From Cupriavidus basilensis (GTDB lineage Bacteria > Pseudomonadota > Gammaproteobacteria > Burkholderiales > Burkholderiaceae), in the NCBI RefSeq assembly GCF_008801925.2, contig NZ_CP062804.1, positions 2,108,001 to 2,172,000 on the forward strand: a stretch of 64,000 bases of DNA, given 5' to 3'. Under the pieces are notes generated by a model that was given only the letters and a program-made list of their open reading frames with translations, did not search any database and was not told the DNA's origin. Positions 26,576 through 36,068 of this stretch are shown piece by piece (position 1 is the first letter of the stretch; the number at the start of each line of letters is the position of its first letter). Made by a program: the position numbers and the translations under genes.

Positions 26576-27394
26576 ATGAACAACCTACCCGACATGACCA
26601 ACGCAAACGATCTGGTGTGCTACGAACAATCCGGCCAGCATGCCCTGCTGGTGCTGAACCGCCCCGACAAGCTCAATGCCCTGAGCTATGCGCTGATCGA
26701 CGCGCTGATGGCCCGGCTCGATGCGATTGAGGCAGATCCCGCGGTGCGCTGCGTGATTCTGACGGGCCGCGGCTCGCGGGCCTTCAGCGCGGGGGCCGAC
26801 ATCGCCGGCTTCGCGCCTGACATCGCGGCCTCCCCTGAGCAGGCGCAGCGCCGTTTCCTGCTGCGGGGACAAGCCATGACGCGGCGCATCGAAACGTTCC
26901 CGAAACCGGTCATCGCGGCGGTCAATGGCCTGGCTTTCGGCGGTGGCTGCGAGATCGTGGAGGCTTGCAGCCTGGCCATCGCGGCCGGACATGCCACGTT
27001 TGCCAAGCCTGAGATCAAGCTGGGCTTCCCGCCCACGTTTGGCGGCACGCAGCGCTTGCCGCGCCACGTGGGCCGCAAGCGGGCCAACGAAATGATCCTG
27101 GCCGGCGACGCAATCGATGCCGACAGCGCATTGCGGTTCGGCCTGCTCAATGCGGTGGTGAGCGCCGCCGACCTGCTGCCCGCCTGCCTGCGGCTGGCCG
27201 AGCGGATCGCGCGGCATTCGGCGATTGCAGTGACCGCGTCGCTGCGCGCGGTCACGCGCGGCATCAACCTGCCCATCGATGAGGGGCTGGCGGTGGAAGC
27301 GATGCAGTTCATGATCGCCGCGGCCTCGCAAGACGCGCGGGAAGGCAGCAGCGCTTTCGTGGAGAAGCGTCCGGCCACGTTTCGCGGCGCCTGA
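26576..27394 (+). CDS. Enoyl-CoA hydratase/isomerase family protein
   Basis: A 272-residue crotonase-fold enzyme. The oxyanion-hole segments FSAGADIAGF and NGLAFGGGCEIVEACSLAIA are present, followed by the Glu-bearing KPEIKLGFPPTFGGTQRLPRHVG. Both acidic catalytic positions typical of hydratases appear present, so hydration of an enoyl-CoA is the best guess. ATG 26576 is taken; an ATG six codons downstream (26594) is an alternative. It lies just after an octamer repeat and before a transporter gene. Confidence 0.88.
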   Translation: MNNLPDMTNANDLVCYEQSGQHALLVLNRPDKLNALSYALIDALMARLDAIEADPAVRCVILTGRGSRAFSAGADIAGFAPDIAASPEQAQRRFLLRGQAMTRRIETFPKPVIAAVNGLAFGGGCEIVEACSLAIAAGHATFAKPEIKLGFPPTFGGTQRLPRHVGRKRANEMILAGDAIDADSALRFGLLNAVVSAADLLPACLRLAERIARHSAIAVTASLRAVTRGINLPIDEGLAVEAMQFMIAAASQDAREGSSAFVEKRPATFRGA

Positions 27395-27569
27395 GTATCG
27401 GGCGAGGCACAGGGGGGGTGTTGCTGGCGGCTCGCGCCTCCCGCATGGGGGACTGGCGCTGGCGGCTTGCAAGGCATATATTGACCAGCACAAGCGCGCC
27501 CGCACAGGCTAGCCGACCTTTTGCAAAAGGCGGCGGATAGCCGGGACGGCGCGGCGAAGGAGACTGGCG

Positions 27570-28868
27570 ATGCAAGCGGAAATGGCAGGCGCGGCAGTGC
27601 CTGGATCCTCAAAGCTGGGCGCGGTCCTGCGGGTTACCAGCGGCAACTTCCTCGAACAGTTCGACTTCTTCCTGTTCGGCTTCTACGCCACCTACATCGC
27701 CCACACCTTCTTTCCGTCAAACAGCGAGTTCGCCTCGCTGATGCTGACCTTCGCCGTGTTTGGCGCGGGCTTCCTGATGCGCCCGCTCGGCGCGATCTTG
27801 CTGGGCGCCTACATCGACAAGGTGGGACGCCGCAAGGGCCTGATCGTGACGCTGTCGCTCATGGCCAGCGGGACCATCCTGATCGCCCTGGTGCCGGGCT
27901 ATGCCAGCATCGGCGTGCTGGCGCCGCTGCTGGTGCTGACCGGCCGGCTGCTGCAGGGCTTCTCGGCGGGCGCGGAACTGGGCGGCGTATCGGTCTACCT
28001 GGCTGAAATGGCCACGCCGGGCCATAAGGGCTTTTATACCGCCTGGCAGTCGGCCAGCCAGCAGATCGCCATCGTGGTGGCAGCCGGGCTCGGCTTCGGG
28101 CTCAACTACTGGCTGACGACCGACGAGCTGGGCGCATGGGGCTGGCGCATTCCGTTCTTTATCGGCTGCCTGATCGTGCCGTTCCTCTTCGTGCTGCGCC
28201 GCTCGCTGCAGGAGACCGAAGAGTTCCGTACCCGCCGGCACCATCCGAGCACGCGCGAGGTATTCGACTCCATGCTGCGCAACTGGCGCACGGTGCTGGC
28301 CGGCATGCTGCTAGTGGCAATGACCACCACCACCTTCTACCTGATCACCGTCTATACGCCCACGTTCGGCAAGACGGTGCTCAAGCTCAGCACGGCCGAC
28401 AGCCTTGCCGTCACGCTCTGTGTCGGCATTTCCAACTTTATCTGGCTGCCCATCGGCGGTGCCCTGTCCGACCGCATTGGCCGCCGCCCTATCCTGCTGG
28501 CCATTTCGGCCATCGCGCTGGTTACCGCCTATCCCGCGTTGTCGTGGCTGGCGGGCGCGCCGAGCTTCGAGCGCATGCTGATCGTGCTGCTGTGGCTGTC
28601 CTTCCTCTTTGGCATGTACAACGGCGCCATGGTGGTGGCCCTGACCGAGGTGATGCCGGTGGAGGTGCGCGTGGCCGGCTTCTCGCTGGCTTACAGCCTT
28701 GCCACAGCGGTGTTTGGCGGCTTTACGCCGGCGGTCTCGACCTACCTGATCGAGGTGACCGGCGACAAGGCCGCGCCGGGCTACTGGATGAGTTTTGCCG
28801 CGGCATGCGGGCTGCTGGCCACCCTCATCCTTTATCGCAAGGCGCGTCCGGTAGCATCGGCTTTTTGA
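27570..28868 (+). CDS. MFS citrate/tricarballylate-type proton symporter
   Basis: A 432-residue major facilitator protein of the metabolite:H+ symporter group with 12 membrane segments. [24 protein letters not shown], the loop DKVGRRKG and [22 protein letters not shown] match the CitA/TcuC citrate-tricarballylate symporters. GAAGGAGA precedes ATG 27570. The TcuAB genes lie 5 kb away on the other strand, so it may feed them, but it is not in their operon. Confidence 0.9.
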   Translation: MQAEMAGAAVPGSSKLGAVLRVTSGNFLEQFDFFLFGFYATYIAHTFFPSNSEFASLMLTFAVFGAGFLMRPLGAILLGAYIDKVGRRKGLIVTLSLMASGTILIALVPGYASIGVLAPLLVLTGRLLQGFSAGAELGGVSVYLAEMATPGHKGFYTAWQSASQQIAIVVAAGLGFGLNYWLTTDELGAWGWRIPFFIGCLIVPFLFVLRRSLQETEEFRTRRHHPSTREVFDSMLRNWRTVLAGMLLVAMTTTTFYLITVYTPTFGKTVLKLSTADSLAVTLCVGISNFIWLPIGGALSDRIGRRPILLAISAIALVTAYPALSWLAGAPSFERMLIVLLWLSFLFGMYNGAMVVALTEVMPVEVRVAGFSLAYSLATAVFGGFTPAVSTYLIEVTGDKAAPGYWMSFAAACGLLATLILYRKARPVASAF

Positions 28869-29031
28869 GCTTCATCATCCACTTATTGCTGTATTTGGCG
28901 CCGCCAGCATCACAAAATTACCTGTATTGCCCTACAGATCCGCTTCACGAGTTCGTTAATTCCGGGTACCCAGGTGCGCCGCGCGCGGCCGCCTCCCGCG
29001 CGTTCGCGCACTACCCGAAGGAACAAATCCG

Positions 29032-29523
29032 ATGAGCACGATCGATCCGGCGTCCTCCACCAGCGGCCAGTTTGCCGCCGCCACGGCCCTGGCCGGCGCA
29101 GCCAGCCTTGCCACCGCCAGCCAGGCAACGCCCGCCAGCCAGTCGGGCGGCGGCAAGCCGTCCGATGGCATCCATGTCGATCTTTCATCGGCTGGCCGCA
29201 CGCTGGCGTCAGGCAAGCCGGCCGGCTCCAGCGGCCGAAACAGTGATATCGACAACAGCAACCTGCCGGATACGGCCAAGGACCTGCTCAAGCGAATCCG
29301 TGAATTGCGCGACGAACTGGCCCGCAAGCAGCAGGAGCTGCAAGCCGTGGCCTCGGCCCAGAACCTTTCTGCCGACCAGAAGCAGGTCCGCCTGGCAGCG
29401 CTGAACCAGGCCATGAGTTCGCTTACCGGTGCCATATCCAGCGCCAGTGGCGCGCTGGCCAAGTCCATGGAAAAGACCACGCCCGAGCAGCAGATGAGCG
29501 CGGCGGCCTTGGCCATGGGCTGA
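29032..29523 (+). CDS. Hypothetical protein with central coiled coil
   Basis: A 163-residue protein I do not recognise firmly. The first 60 residues are Ser/Ala/Gly-rich and probably disordered; residues about 80-115 (DLLKRIRELRDELARKQQEL) form a heptad-like coiled coil; the tail contains further Ala-rich helix. This layout resembles the FlxA-like family of small proteins, but similarity is low-complexity and not decisive. No signal peptide is visible. It stands alone between the MFS gene and the AMP-ligase gene. Confidence 0.7.
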   Translation: MSTIDPASSTSGQFAAATALAGAASLATASQATPASQSGGGKPSDGIHVDLSSAGRTLASGKPAGSSGRNSDIDNSNLPDTAKDLLKRIRELRDELARKQQELQAVASAQNLSADQKQVRLAALNQAMSSLTGAISSASGALAKSMEKTTPEQQMSAAALAMG

Positions 29524-29749
29524 TTCCGCCATAGGGTGGCTCCATCGAGGGCCACCCTGCAAGTTGGTTTTTCCTCCGTCTCCCTGCGCAGCGCCCCTCG
29601 CCCCCTCGTCCCTCCCCTCGCTTGCCCCTTCCGCGCCATCTTGTGCGCCGCAACAACGATTCCCGGCAAGCCCCTCTTCCAAAAAGCCAAATTGTCGAAC
29701 CCGGCACAAGGGGCGACACTCTTTCACAGCCACGGCAGGCCGGCCATGA

Positions 29750-31345
29750 ATGAGACACCCAAGCACACCCCAAGCGCCCAATGGCAGCCCTATGTCACCG
29801 ACAAGCACTGACTTCACCCCTCTAGCCGCCCTCGTCGACGCCCAAGCCGCGCTCCGGCCACGGCATCCGGCCGTGGTGTTGGACGAACGCAGCGTAGATT
29901 TCGCCAGCCTCAACCGGCTTGCCGACCGCGTTGCCGCCGCGCTGCAGCGAGACGGTGTGCCGGCGCAAGGCGCCGTCGCCATCTGCGCCGCGACGTCGAT
30001 CGAATACGTCGCCGCCTTCCTCGGCTGCCTGCGGGCGGGCGTGGCGGTGGCACCGCTGTCGCCCTCGCTCAACCCGCAGACGCTGCGTGGCATGGTGCAG
30101 GACTCGGGGGCGCGCCGGCTGTTGATCGATGCCAGCACGCACCAGGCCCTGCATGGGCTGGAGGCCGAGCTTGGCATTCCCTGCATCGCGCTGGACGACA
30201 GCCACGCGGGCCTTGCCTTTGGTCAATGGCTGGCCCCCGAAGATGCCCGGCCGGCTCCGGTCGACGTGCAGCCCGACTGGGCTTTCAACCTGATCTATTC
30301 ATCCGGCACCACCGGCGTGCCCAAGGGCATCATCCAGCCGTTCGGCATGCGCTCGTCGCATGTGCAGCGCGCCACCCAGGGCGGCTACGGCCCGGACACC
30401 GTGGCGCTGCTGTCCACGCCGCTGTACTCCAACACCACACTGGTCAGCCTGTTCCCCACCTTGTCGCTGGGTGGCACCGTGGTGCTGATGCGCAAGTTCG
30501 ATGCCGGCCAGTACCTGGCGCTGGCCGCGCGGCACCGCGTGACCCATACCATGCTGGTGCCGGTGCAATACCAGCGCATCCTGGCCCACCCCGACTTTGC
30601 CAGCACCGATCTGTCATCGTTCCGCTATAAGTTCTGCACCAGCGCGCCCTTTGCCGCAGCGCTCAAGGCCCAGGTGCTGGCACGCTGGCCGGGCGCGCTG
30701 ATCGAGTACTACGGCATGACCGAGGGCGGCGGGCGCTGCGAGCTTCGCACGCATGAGCACCCGGACAAGCTGCATACGGTCGGGCGTCCCTCGCCTGACA
30801 CCGATATGCGCCTGCTGGACGATCACGGCCGCGAGCTCCCCACCGACGCGCCGCGCAACACCCCGGGCGAGATCGTCGGGCATTCCCCCGCGATGATGTC
30901 CGGCTACCACAATCATCCAGCGAAGACCGCCGAGGCCGAGTGGTTCGACGCCACCGGCAAGCGCTTCATCCGCACCGGCGACGTAGGCTACTTCGATGCC
31001 GACGGCTTCCTCATCCTGATGGACCGCAAGAAGGACATGGTCATCTCGGGCGGCTTCAACATCTACCCGAGCGACATCGAGGCGGTGCTGCTCGGGCATC
31101 CCGACATCGCGGACGCGGCGGTGGTCGGCGTGCCCTCGGAACGCTGGGGCGAGACACCCGTCGCCTTCGTGGTGCTGCGGCCCGGCGCCACCGCCCAAGC
31201 CGCCGCGCTGCTGGACTGGGTGAATGGCCGGCTGGAGAAAATGCAGCGCCTGGCCGCGCTGGAGCTGTCGCAGGAACTACCGCGCAACGCCATCGGCAAG
31301 GTGCTCAAGCGCGATCTGCGCGAGCAATACGGGCGCGCACCTTGA
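29750..31345 (+). CDS. AMP-dependent acyl-CoA synthetase/ligase
   Basis: A 531-residue adenylate-forming enzyme. The P-loop-like motif YSSGTTGVPKGI, YYGMTEGGGRCE, TGDVGYFDADGF and the C-terminal Lys in NAIGKVLKRDLR are all present, the full set for acyl-CoA ligation. It activates an organic acid as CoA thioester, starting a CoA-dependent degradation. The start is uncertain: ATG 29750 gives the longest product, but ATG 29792 (MSPTSTDF) is equally plausible and neither has a strong ribosome site. Followed by thiolase-like and DUF35 genes in the same direction. Confidence 0.9.
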   Translation: MRHPSTPQAPNGSPMSPTSTDFTPLAALVDAQAALRPRHPAVVLDERSVDFASLNRLADRVAAALQRDGVPAQGAVAICAATSIEYVAAFLGCLRAGVAVAPLSPSLNPQTLRGMVQDSGARRLLIDASTHQALHGLEAELGIPCIALDDSHAGLAFGQWLAPEDARPAPVDVQPDWAFNLIYSSGTTGVPKGIIQPFGMRSSHVQRATQGGYGPDTVALLSTPLYSNTTLVSLFPTLSLGGTVVLMRKFDAGQYLALAARHRVTHTMLVPVQYQRILAHPDFASTDLSSFRYKFCTSAPFAAALKAQVLARWPGALIEYYGMTEGGGRCELRTHEHPDKLHTVGRPSPDTDMRLLDDHGRELPTDAPRNTPGEIVGHSPAMMSGYHNHPAKTAEAEWFDATGKRFIRTGDVGYFDADGFLILMDRKKDMVISGGFNIYPSDIEAVLLGHPDIADAAVVGVPSERWGETPVAFVVLRPGATAQAAALLDWVNGRLEKMQRLAALELSQELPRNAIGKVLKRDLREQYGRAP

Positions 31346-31445
31346 CACTCGCGGCACCAAGCAAGAACTCAAGACTTCGGCTATATCCATAGTCCATAGC
31401 CATCAACGCACACCAACATATCCGGGACAACAACCAGGGAGACCC

Positions 31446-32612
31446 ATGAGCATCAACGGCAAAGCTTATATCGTCGGGGCCTACGAGCACCCGACCCGCA
31501 AGGCACCGGACAAATCCGTCGCGCAACTGCACGCCGAATCCGCCAAGGGCGCGCTGGAGGACGCCGGCCTCACCCTGCAGGACGTGGACGGCTACTTCTG
31601 CGCGGGTGACGCGCCTGGCCTTGGCGCGCTCAATATGGTCGATTACCTCGGCCTGAAGGTGCGCCATGTCGACTCCACCGATACCGGTGGCTCGGCGTAT
31701 ATCGTCCACGTCTCGCACGCCGCGCAGGCCATCGCCGCCGGCAAGTGCAATGTGGCGCTGATCACGCTGGCAGGCCGCCCGCGCTCGGAAGGCTCGAGCG
31801 GCACGCAGGCGCGCAACTGGGGCGCCAACCTGCCCGACCAGCCGTTCGAGGCGCCGTTCAGCCCGGTGACCGTGAACCTGTACGCGATGGTGGCGATGCG
31901 CCATATGTTCCAGTACGGCACCACCGCCGAACAGCTTGCCTGGATCAAGGTGGCGGCCTCGCACCACGCGCAGCACAATCCCCACGCCATGCTGCGCGAT
32001 GTGGTGACGGTGGAGGACGTATTGAATTCGCCAATGATCTCGGATCCGCTGCGCAAGCTCGACTGCTGCGTGGTGTCCGACGGCGGCGGCGCGCTGATCG
32101 TCGCCCGCCCGGAAATCGCGGCCAAGCTCAAGCGCCCCATGGTGAAGATCCGTGGCGCCGGTGAAGCCGTCAAGGGCCAGCTCGGCGGCATGGTCGACCT
32201 GAGCTGGTCGGGCGCCGCCATCTCCGGCCCGATCGCGTTTGAAGAGGCCGGCATCCGCCCGTCCGACATCAAGTACGCCTCGATCTACGACAGTTTCACC
32301 ATCACCGTGCTGATGCAGCTGGAAGACCTGGGTTTCTGCAAGAAGGGCGAAGGCGGCAAGTTCGTGGCCGACGGCAACCTGATCTCCGGCGTGGGCAAGC
32401 TGCCCTTCAACACCGACGGCGGTGGCCTGTGCAACAACCACCCGGCCAACCGCGGCGGCATCACCAAGGTGATCGAAGCGGTGCGCCAGCTGCGCGGCGA
32501 AGCCCATCCCGCCGTGCAGGTCAAGAACTGCGACCTGGCCCTGGCCCAAGGCACCGGCGGCTACCTCGGCTCGCGCCACGGCAGCGCCACCGTCATCCTG
32601 GAACGGGAGTAA
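31446..32612 (+). CDS. Thiolase-fold protein (SCP2/Ltp2-like), nucleophilic Cys apparently absent
   Basis: A 388-residue thiolase-superfamily protein. Where normal thiolases have the acyl-accepting cysteine, this chain reads DSTDTGGSAYIVHVSHAAQ, with no Cys; the C-terminal half keeps CNNHPAN and the NCDLALAQGTGG loop. Such cysteine-less, lipid-transfer-type thiolases often pair with a DUF35 protein and catalyse retro-aldol cleavage of hydroxyacyl-CoA esters (the steroid Ltp2-ChsH2 case). A DUF35 gene follows after 4 bp. AGGGAG precedes ATG 31446. Substrate unknown. Confidence 0.87.
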   Translation: MSINGKAYIVGAYEHPTRKAPDKSVAQLHAESAKGALEDAGLTLQDVDGYFCAGDAPGLGALNMVDYLGLKVRHVDSTDTGGSAYIVHVSHAAQAIAAGKCNVALITLAGRPRSEGSSGTQARNWGANLPDQPFEAPFSPVTVNLYAMVAMRHMFQYGTTAEQLAWIKVAASHHAQHNPHAMLRDVVTVEDVLNSPMISDPLRKLDCCVVSDGGGALIVARPEIAAKLKRPMVKIRGAGEAVKGQLGGMVDLSWSGAAISGPIAFEEAGIRPSDIKYASIYDSFTITVLMQLEDLGFCKKGEGGKFVADGNLISGVGKLPFNTDGGGLCNNHPANRGGITKVIEAVRQLRGEAHPAVQVKNCDLALAQGTGGYLGSRHGSATVILERE

Positions 32613-32616
32613 TAAG

Positions 32617-33024
32617 ATGAGCACACCTTACACAGCCACTCCCCTCAAAGCGCCGCAGGTTGCCCCGGACAACACCGAGTTCTGGGAAGCCGCCCGCGCA
32701 GGCCGCCTGCTGGTCAAGCACTGCAAATCCTGCGGCAAGCCCCACTGGTACCCGCGCACGCTGTGCCCGTTCTGCATGGGCGAGACCGAATGGAAGCAGG
32801 CCTCGGGACGGGGCACCATCTACTCGTTCAGCGTCACCCGCCGTGCCGGCCCCACGCCCTTCTGCATTGCCTATGTGACGCTGGAAGAAGGCGTGACCAT
32901 GATGACCAACATCGTGGATTGCGACCTGGATACCGTGCGCATCGGGCAGGAAGTGAAACTGACGTTCACGCCGACGGACGACGGGCCGCCGGTGCCGACG
33001 TTCACGCCGGTGAGCGCAGGCTAA
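32617..33024 (+). CDS. DUF35 OB-fold/zinc-ribbon acyl-CoA-associated protein
   Basis: A 135-residue protein of the DUF35 family. The rubredoxin-like zinc ribbon is CKSCGKPHWYPRTLCPFC (two CxxC pairs), followed by an OB-fold. Family members bind thiolase-like partners and sometimes acyl-CoA, and are needed for their stability or activity. It starts four bases after the thiolase-like gene, implying a fixed complex. Confidence 0.93.
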   Translation: MSTPYTATPLKAPQVAPDNTEFWEAARAGRLLVKHCKSCGKPHWYPRTLCPFCMGETEWKQASGRGTIYSFSVTRRAGPTPFCIAYVTLEEGVTMMTNIVDCDLDTVRIGQEVKLTFTPTDDGPPVPTFTPVSAG

Positions 33025-33079
33025 AGCAAACAGGAGCGCGAGGGACATCGCAATGGCGAGCGCCCGCCCTCTCCCCCGA

Positions 33080-33105
33080 CCCCTCTCCCACAAGTGGGAG
33101 AGGGG
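33080..33105. repeat. Perfect 12-bp hairpin after the DUF35 gene
   Basis: CCCCTCTCCCAC (33080-33091), loop AA, and GTGGGAGAGGGG (33094-33105). It lies 55 bp downstream of the DUF35 stop; there is no T tract, so it is either a terminator without U-tail or a REP-like hairpin. A similar CTCCCAC/GTGGGAG hairpin occurs at 60821-60862. Confidence 0.75.
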
Positions 33106-33141
33106 AGCCAACCGGCGGCAAGATCAACCACTGTGGTAGCC

Positions 33142-33171
33142 GTGTTTCCCGCCCGAAGGGGCGGGAAACAC
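33142..33171. repeat. 13-bp hairpin abutting the dispersed repeat
   Basis: GTGTTTCCCGCCC (33142-33154), loop GAAG, GGGCGGGAAACAC (33159-33171), directly next to the dispersed repeat copy 2. No T tract follows on either strand. Confidence 0.75.
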
Positions 33172-33301
33172 CCACACGCGATGCGCAGCGAGCCGTGGAG
33201 GTGTTCAGAGGCCGTATGGGGCGCCTTCTTTGCCTACTTTCTTGGCAAGCAAGAAAGTAGGTCTGCCCCGCAGGGGTGGCGAAACCGCAGTTGCTTTTGA
33301 C
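33172..33301 (-). repeat. Dispersed intergenic repeat, copy 2 (inverted relative to copy 1)
   Basis: Read on the minus strand, this matches 13021-13179: the same GTCAAAAGCAACTGC start, CACCCCTGCGGGG box, 12-bp hairpin (33233-33244 with 33250-33261, loop of 5), CAAAGAAGGCGC and CCCATACGGCCT. It fills most of the gap between the DUF35 gene and tcuB. The loop differs in length by one base from copy 1 while the stem is unchanged. Confidence 0.82.
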
Positions 33302-33318
33302 GTCCAGCCCACAACACC

Positions 33319-34470
33319 TCAATCGGGCCGGCGTTTTTCAATATTCCACTTGAGCAGCGCCGCGCTGCGATAGATGCCGTGTGCGAACTTGCCGTAAGGC
33401 AACGTCAGGAACAACGCCATCACCACGCCCAGGTGCACCGCCAGCAGCAGCGCCATGGCCGCGGTGTCGCGCCAGGCCAGCAGCGCCAGCCCCGTCAGGC
33501 TGGTGAAAAACAGCAGCGCGATAAAGCCGCGGTCCATCGGCTTCTGGGCGGCATCGCCGGTGCGCGGGTCGCGCTTCAGGTTGAGCCAGAGCAGGCCCGC
33601 CGGGCCGACCAGCAAGCCGATGCCGCCGGCCGTGCCCAGCAGCACCGGCAGGCTGGTGGGCGCATACGGTGCGTGCAGCCCCAGCAGGTAGTGGTACAAG
33701 GTGGCGACCGCCGTGGCGGCAAAGCACAGCATGAAGCCATAGAACGTGAAATGGTGGAAGCGCCGGCGCCACAGGGTGAACGCGTCGTCCCCGTTGTTGC
33801 AGCCCTGGCCGTGGCCGCCGCCCAGGTAGCGCAGCCGCAATGCATCGTGCGCCGCGCCGCCGATGGCCGGGCCGCGCGCCTCGCCCTGCAGCTCGCCGGG
33901 CGAGACCCTGCGCCAGAAACGCGTCACGCCCACGCCCAGCGCCAGCACCGCGCAGCCGAACACCAGGCCGAACATCGCCGCCAGCAGGTTGTGCGGGAAG
34001 ATGGCGTAGAAGTTGCCGGCCAGCGGTGCGTGCAGCAGGCTGCCACGCATGGCAAGCACCATCACCAGGAACAACGCCAGCCCGGCTGCCAGCGCCAGCG
34101 CGGTGGCCAGGCCGGCGCGGCGGTACAGGCCACCGAGGGCGGCGGGCCAGGCGTAGTCGGAGTATGTCTGAACACGCACCTTGGCCATGGCCTGCGGCAC
34201 GTTGACCGCAAACTCGTGCGGCGGCGCGTACTGGCAGGCGTGGTAGCAAGCGCCGCAGTTGTGGCACAGGTTGGACAGGTAGTGGATATCGGCCTTGCCG
34301 AACTCCAGCCGGCGCGTCATGGCGGGAAACACCGCGCAAAAGCCCTCGCAATAACGGCAGGCATTGCAGATCTGCATGACGCGGCCTACCTCGGCCTCGT
34401 CCCCGGTGAGCGGCAGCACGCCCTGGGCCAGCGCCGCCGCTTCGCGCGTCAGCGCTTCAAGATGTTGCAT
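33319..34470 (-). CDS. tcuB: Tricarballylate utilization protein B (Fe-S, membrane)
   Basis: A 383-residue membrane iron-sulfur protein. The N-terminus carries two 4Fe-4S-type cysteine clusters ([11 protein letters not shown] and [12 protein letters not shown]), the rest has about six hydrophobic segments with histidines suitable for heme or quinone contact. TcuB reoxidises the flavin of TcuA, passing electrons to the membrane chain. I chose ATG 34470 (MQHLEAL), which overlaps tcuA by 14 bp; a longer reading to 34575 gives a Pro-rich non-conserved leader. Confidence 0.92.
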   Translation of the reverse strand: MQHLEALTREAAALAQGVLPLTGDEAEVGRVMQICNACRYCEGFCAVFPAMTRRLEFGKADIHYLSNLCHNCGACYHACQYAPPHEFAVNVPQAMAKVRVQTYSDYAWPAALGGLYRRAGLATALALAAGLALFLVMVLAMRGSLLHAPLAGNFYAIFPHNLLAAMFGLVFGCAVLALGVGVTRFWRRVSPGELQGEARGPAIGGAAHDALRLRYLGGGHGQGCNNGDDAFTLWRRRFHHFTFYGFMLCFAATAVATLYHYLLGLHAPYAPTSLPVLLGTAGGIGLLVGPAGLLWLNLKRDPRTGDAAQKPMDRGFIALLFFTSLTGLALLAWRDTAAMALLLAVHLGVVMALFLTLPYGKFAHGIYRSAALLKWNIEKRRPD

Positions 34471-35884
34471 GCTGTTTTTCCTGGAATACGTTGTGACCGG
34501 GCCGCCCAAGCGCGGCGGCGGCGGCCTGGGTGCCGGCGATACGCCCGAAGGCGGTGCCGATGGCCATGCCGACACCTGCCGTATAGCCCTTGCCGAGCAC
34601 GTTGCCGGCCATCATCTCGCCAGCCACGAACAGGTTGGCGCTGGGCTTGCCGCCGAAGTGCACGGCGGCGTGCTCGTTCACCTTGAGGCCGAGGTAGGTA
34701 AAGGTGATGCCGGGGCGCAGGGCATAGCCGAAGAACGGTGCGGTATCGATCGGCCGCGCCCAGTGGGTCTTGGCCGGGGCAATGCCCTCGGTGTGGCAAT
34801 CGTCCAGCACGGTGTGGTCGAAGGTGCCGACGCGGCACGCCGCGTTGTAGTCCCCGATGGTGCGCATGAAGGTGGCCTCGTCCAGACCGAGCTGGCGCGC
34901 CAGTTCCGGCAGCGTGTTGGCGCGCACGCCCGGGAATACCGGCGGCATGAAGCGGCCCACGGCCTTGGCGTCGATGATCGAATAGCCGATCTGCCCGGGC
35001 TGCTGCGCGACCAGCCGCCCCCAGATGGCGTAGCGCTTGGGCCAGAAATCCTCGCCTTCGTCGTAGAAGCGCTCGGCATTGCGGTTGAGCATCACGCCCA
35101 GCGAGACGCAGTCCACCCGGGTGCAGATGCCGCCGTCATACAGCGGCGCGCGCGCGTCGATGGCCACGCAGTGCGATTGGGAGGGGTCGCCGATGGCGTC
35201 CGCCCCGGCTTCGATCATGAACTTGAGCAGCACGCCCATGTTGAAGCGCGTGCCGCGGATCAGGAAATTATCGGCCGGCCAGTCACCGTCGGCGTTCTGG
35301 CCCCAGGCCTCGCGCAGCCATGCGCGGTTGGACTCGAAGCCGCCGGCGGCCAGCACGCAGCTGCGCGCCTCGATGCGCTCGCTGCCGATGCGGGCGGCCT
35401 TGAAGCGGTCGCCGTCCAGTTCGATGGCGTCCACCGGGGCGTTGTAGCGCACCTTGACGCCAAGGGCTTCGGCGCTGCGGAAGTACGCGTTGACCAGCGC
35501 CTTGCCGCCGCCCATGAAGAAGGCATTGGTGCGCGCCACATGCAGCGCGCCTGACAGCGGTGGCTGGAAGTGCACGCCGTGGCTGCGCATCCAGTCGCGG
35601 CAGGTCGACGAGGCGCGGATGGCCAGGCGAGCCAGGCGCTCGTCGGTCAGGCCGCCGGTGACCTTGAGCAGGTCTTGCCAGTATTCCTCTTCGGGATAGG
35701 CCTCGACCAGCACGTCTTGTGGCGCGTCGTGCATGCAGCGCAGGTTGCGGGTGTGCTGGGAGTTCCCACCGCGCCACTCGCGCGGGGCGGCTTCCAGCAG
35801 CAGCACGCTGGCGCCGGCTTCGCGCGCCATCAGGGCCGCGCACAGGGCGGCATTGCCGCCGCCGATGACCAGGACGTCGATCAT
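34457..35884 (-). CDS. tcuA: FAD-dependent tricarballylate dehydrogenase
   Basis: A 475-residue flavoprotein of the succinate dehydrogenase/fumarate reductase superfamily. The dinucleotide-binding motif [19 protein letters not shown] opens the chain, and [25 protein letters not shown] and [16 protein letters not shown] match the TcuA family. TcuA oxidises tricarballylate to cis-aconitate in Salmonella. Here it is next to GalB- and GalC-like genes, so its substrate may be a related tricarboxylate. It overlaps tcuB. Confidence 0.92.
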   Translation of the reverse strand: MIDVLVIGGGNAALCAALMAREAGASVLLLEAAPREWRGGNSQHTRNLRCMHDAPQDVLVEAYPEEEYWQDLLKVTGGLTDERLARLAIRASSTCRDWMRSHGVHFQPPLSGALHVARTNAFFMGGGKALVNAYFRSAEALGVKVRYNAPVDAIELDGDRFKAARIGSERIEARSCVLAAGGFESNRAWLREAWGQNADGDWPADNFLIRGTRFNMGVLLKFMIEAGADAIGDPSQSHCVAIDARAPLYDGGICTRVDCVSLGVMLNRNAERFYDEGEDFWPKRYAIWGRLVAQQPGQIGYSIIDAKAVGRFMPPVFPGVRANTLPELARQLGLDEATFMRTIGDYNAACRVGTFDHTVLDDCHTEGIAPAKTHWARPIDTAPFFGYALRPGITFTYLGLKVNEHAAVHFGGKPSANLFVAGEMMAGNVLGKGYTAGVGMAIGTAFGRIAGTQAAAAALGRPGHNVFQEKQHATS

Positions 35885-36032
35885 GGGCGTGCGCCTCGGG
35901 CAAGGCTAGGGATAGCCGGCAGGGACGGCTCCCGGATTTGAATAGTGGACAGCACGATGAGGGTTCCGGTTGGGATGCCCGCACTGTAGCGGCCCGCCGG
36001 CGCCCTGCTAAGCCCCCGGATCGCATGGGGGC

Positions 36033-36047
36033 ATCACGAATCGTGAT
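36033..36047. promoter_or_regulatory. Perfect 15-bp palindrome upstream of tcuA (T-N11-A type)
   Basis: ATCACGAATCGTGAT (one central base) lies 149-163 bp upstream of tcuA and 22 bp past the LysR stop. TCACGAATCGTGA fits the T-N11-A LysR operator rule. Weaker flanking GGGGG/CCCCC pairing could also let it act as a hairpin; there is no T tract. Confidence 0.55.
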
Positions 36048-36068
36048 ACCCCCCCCGGGGCACGTCCA

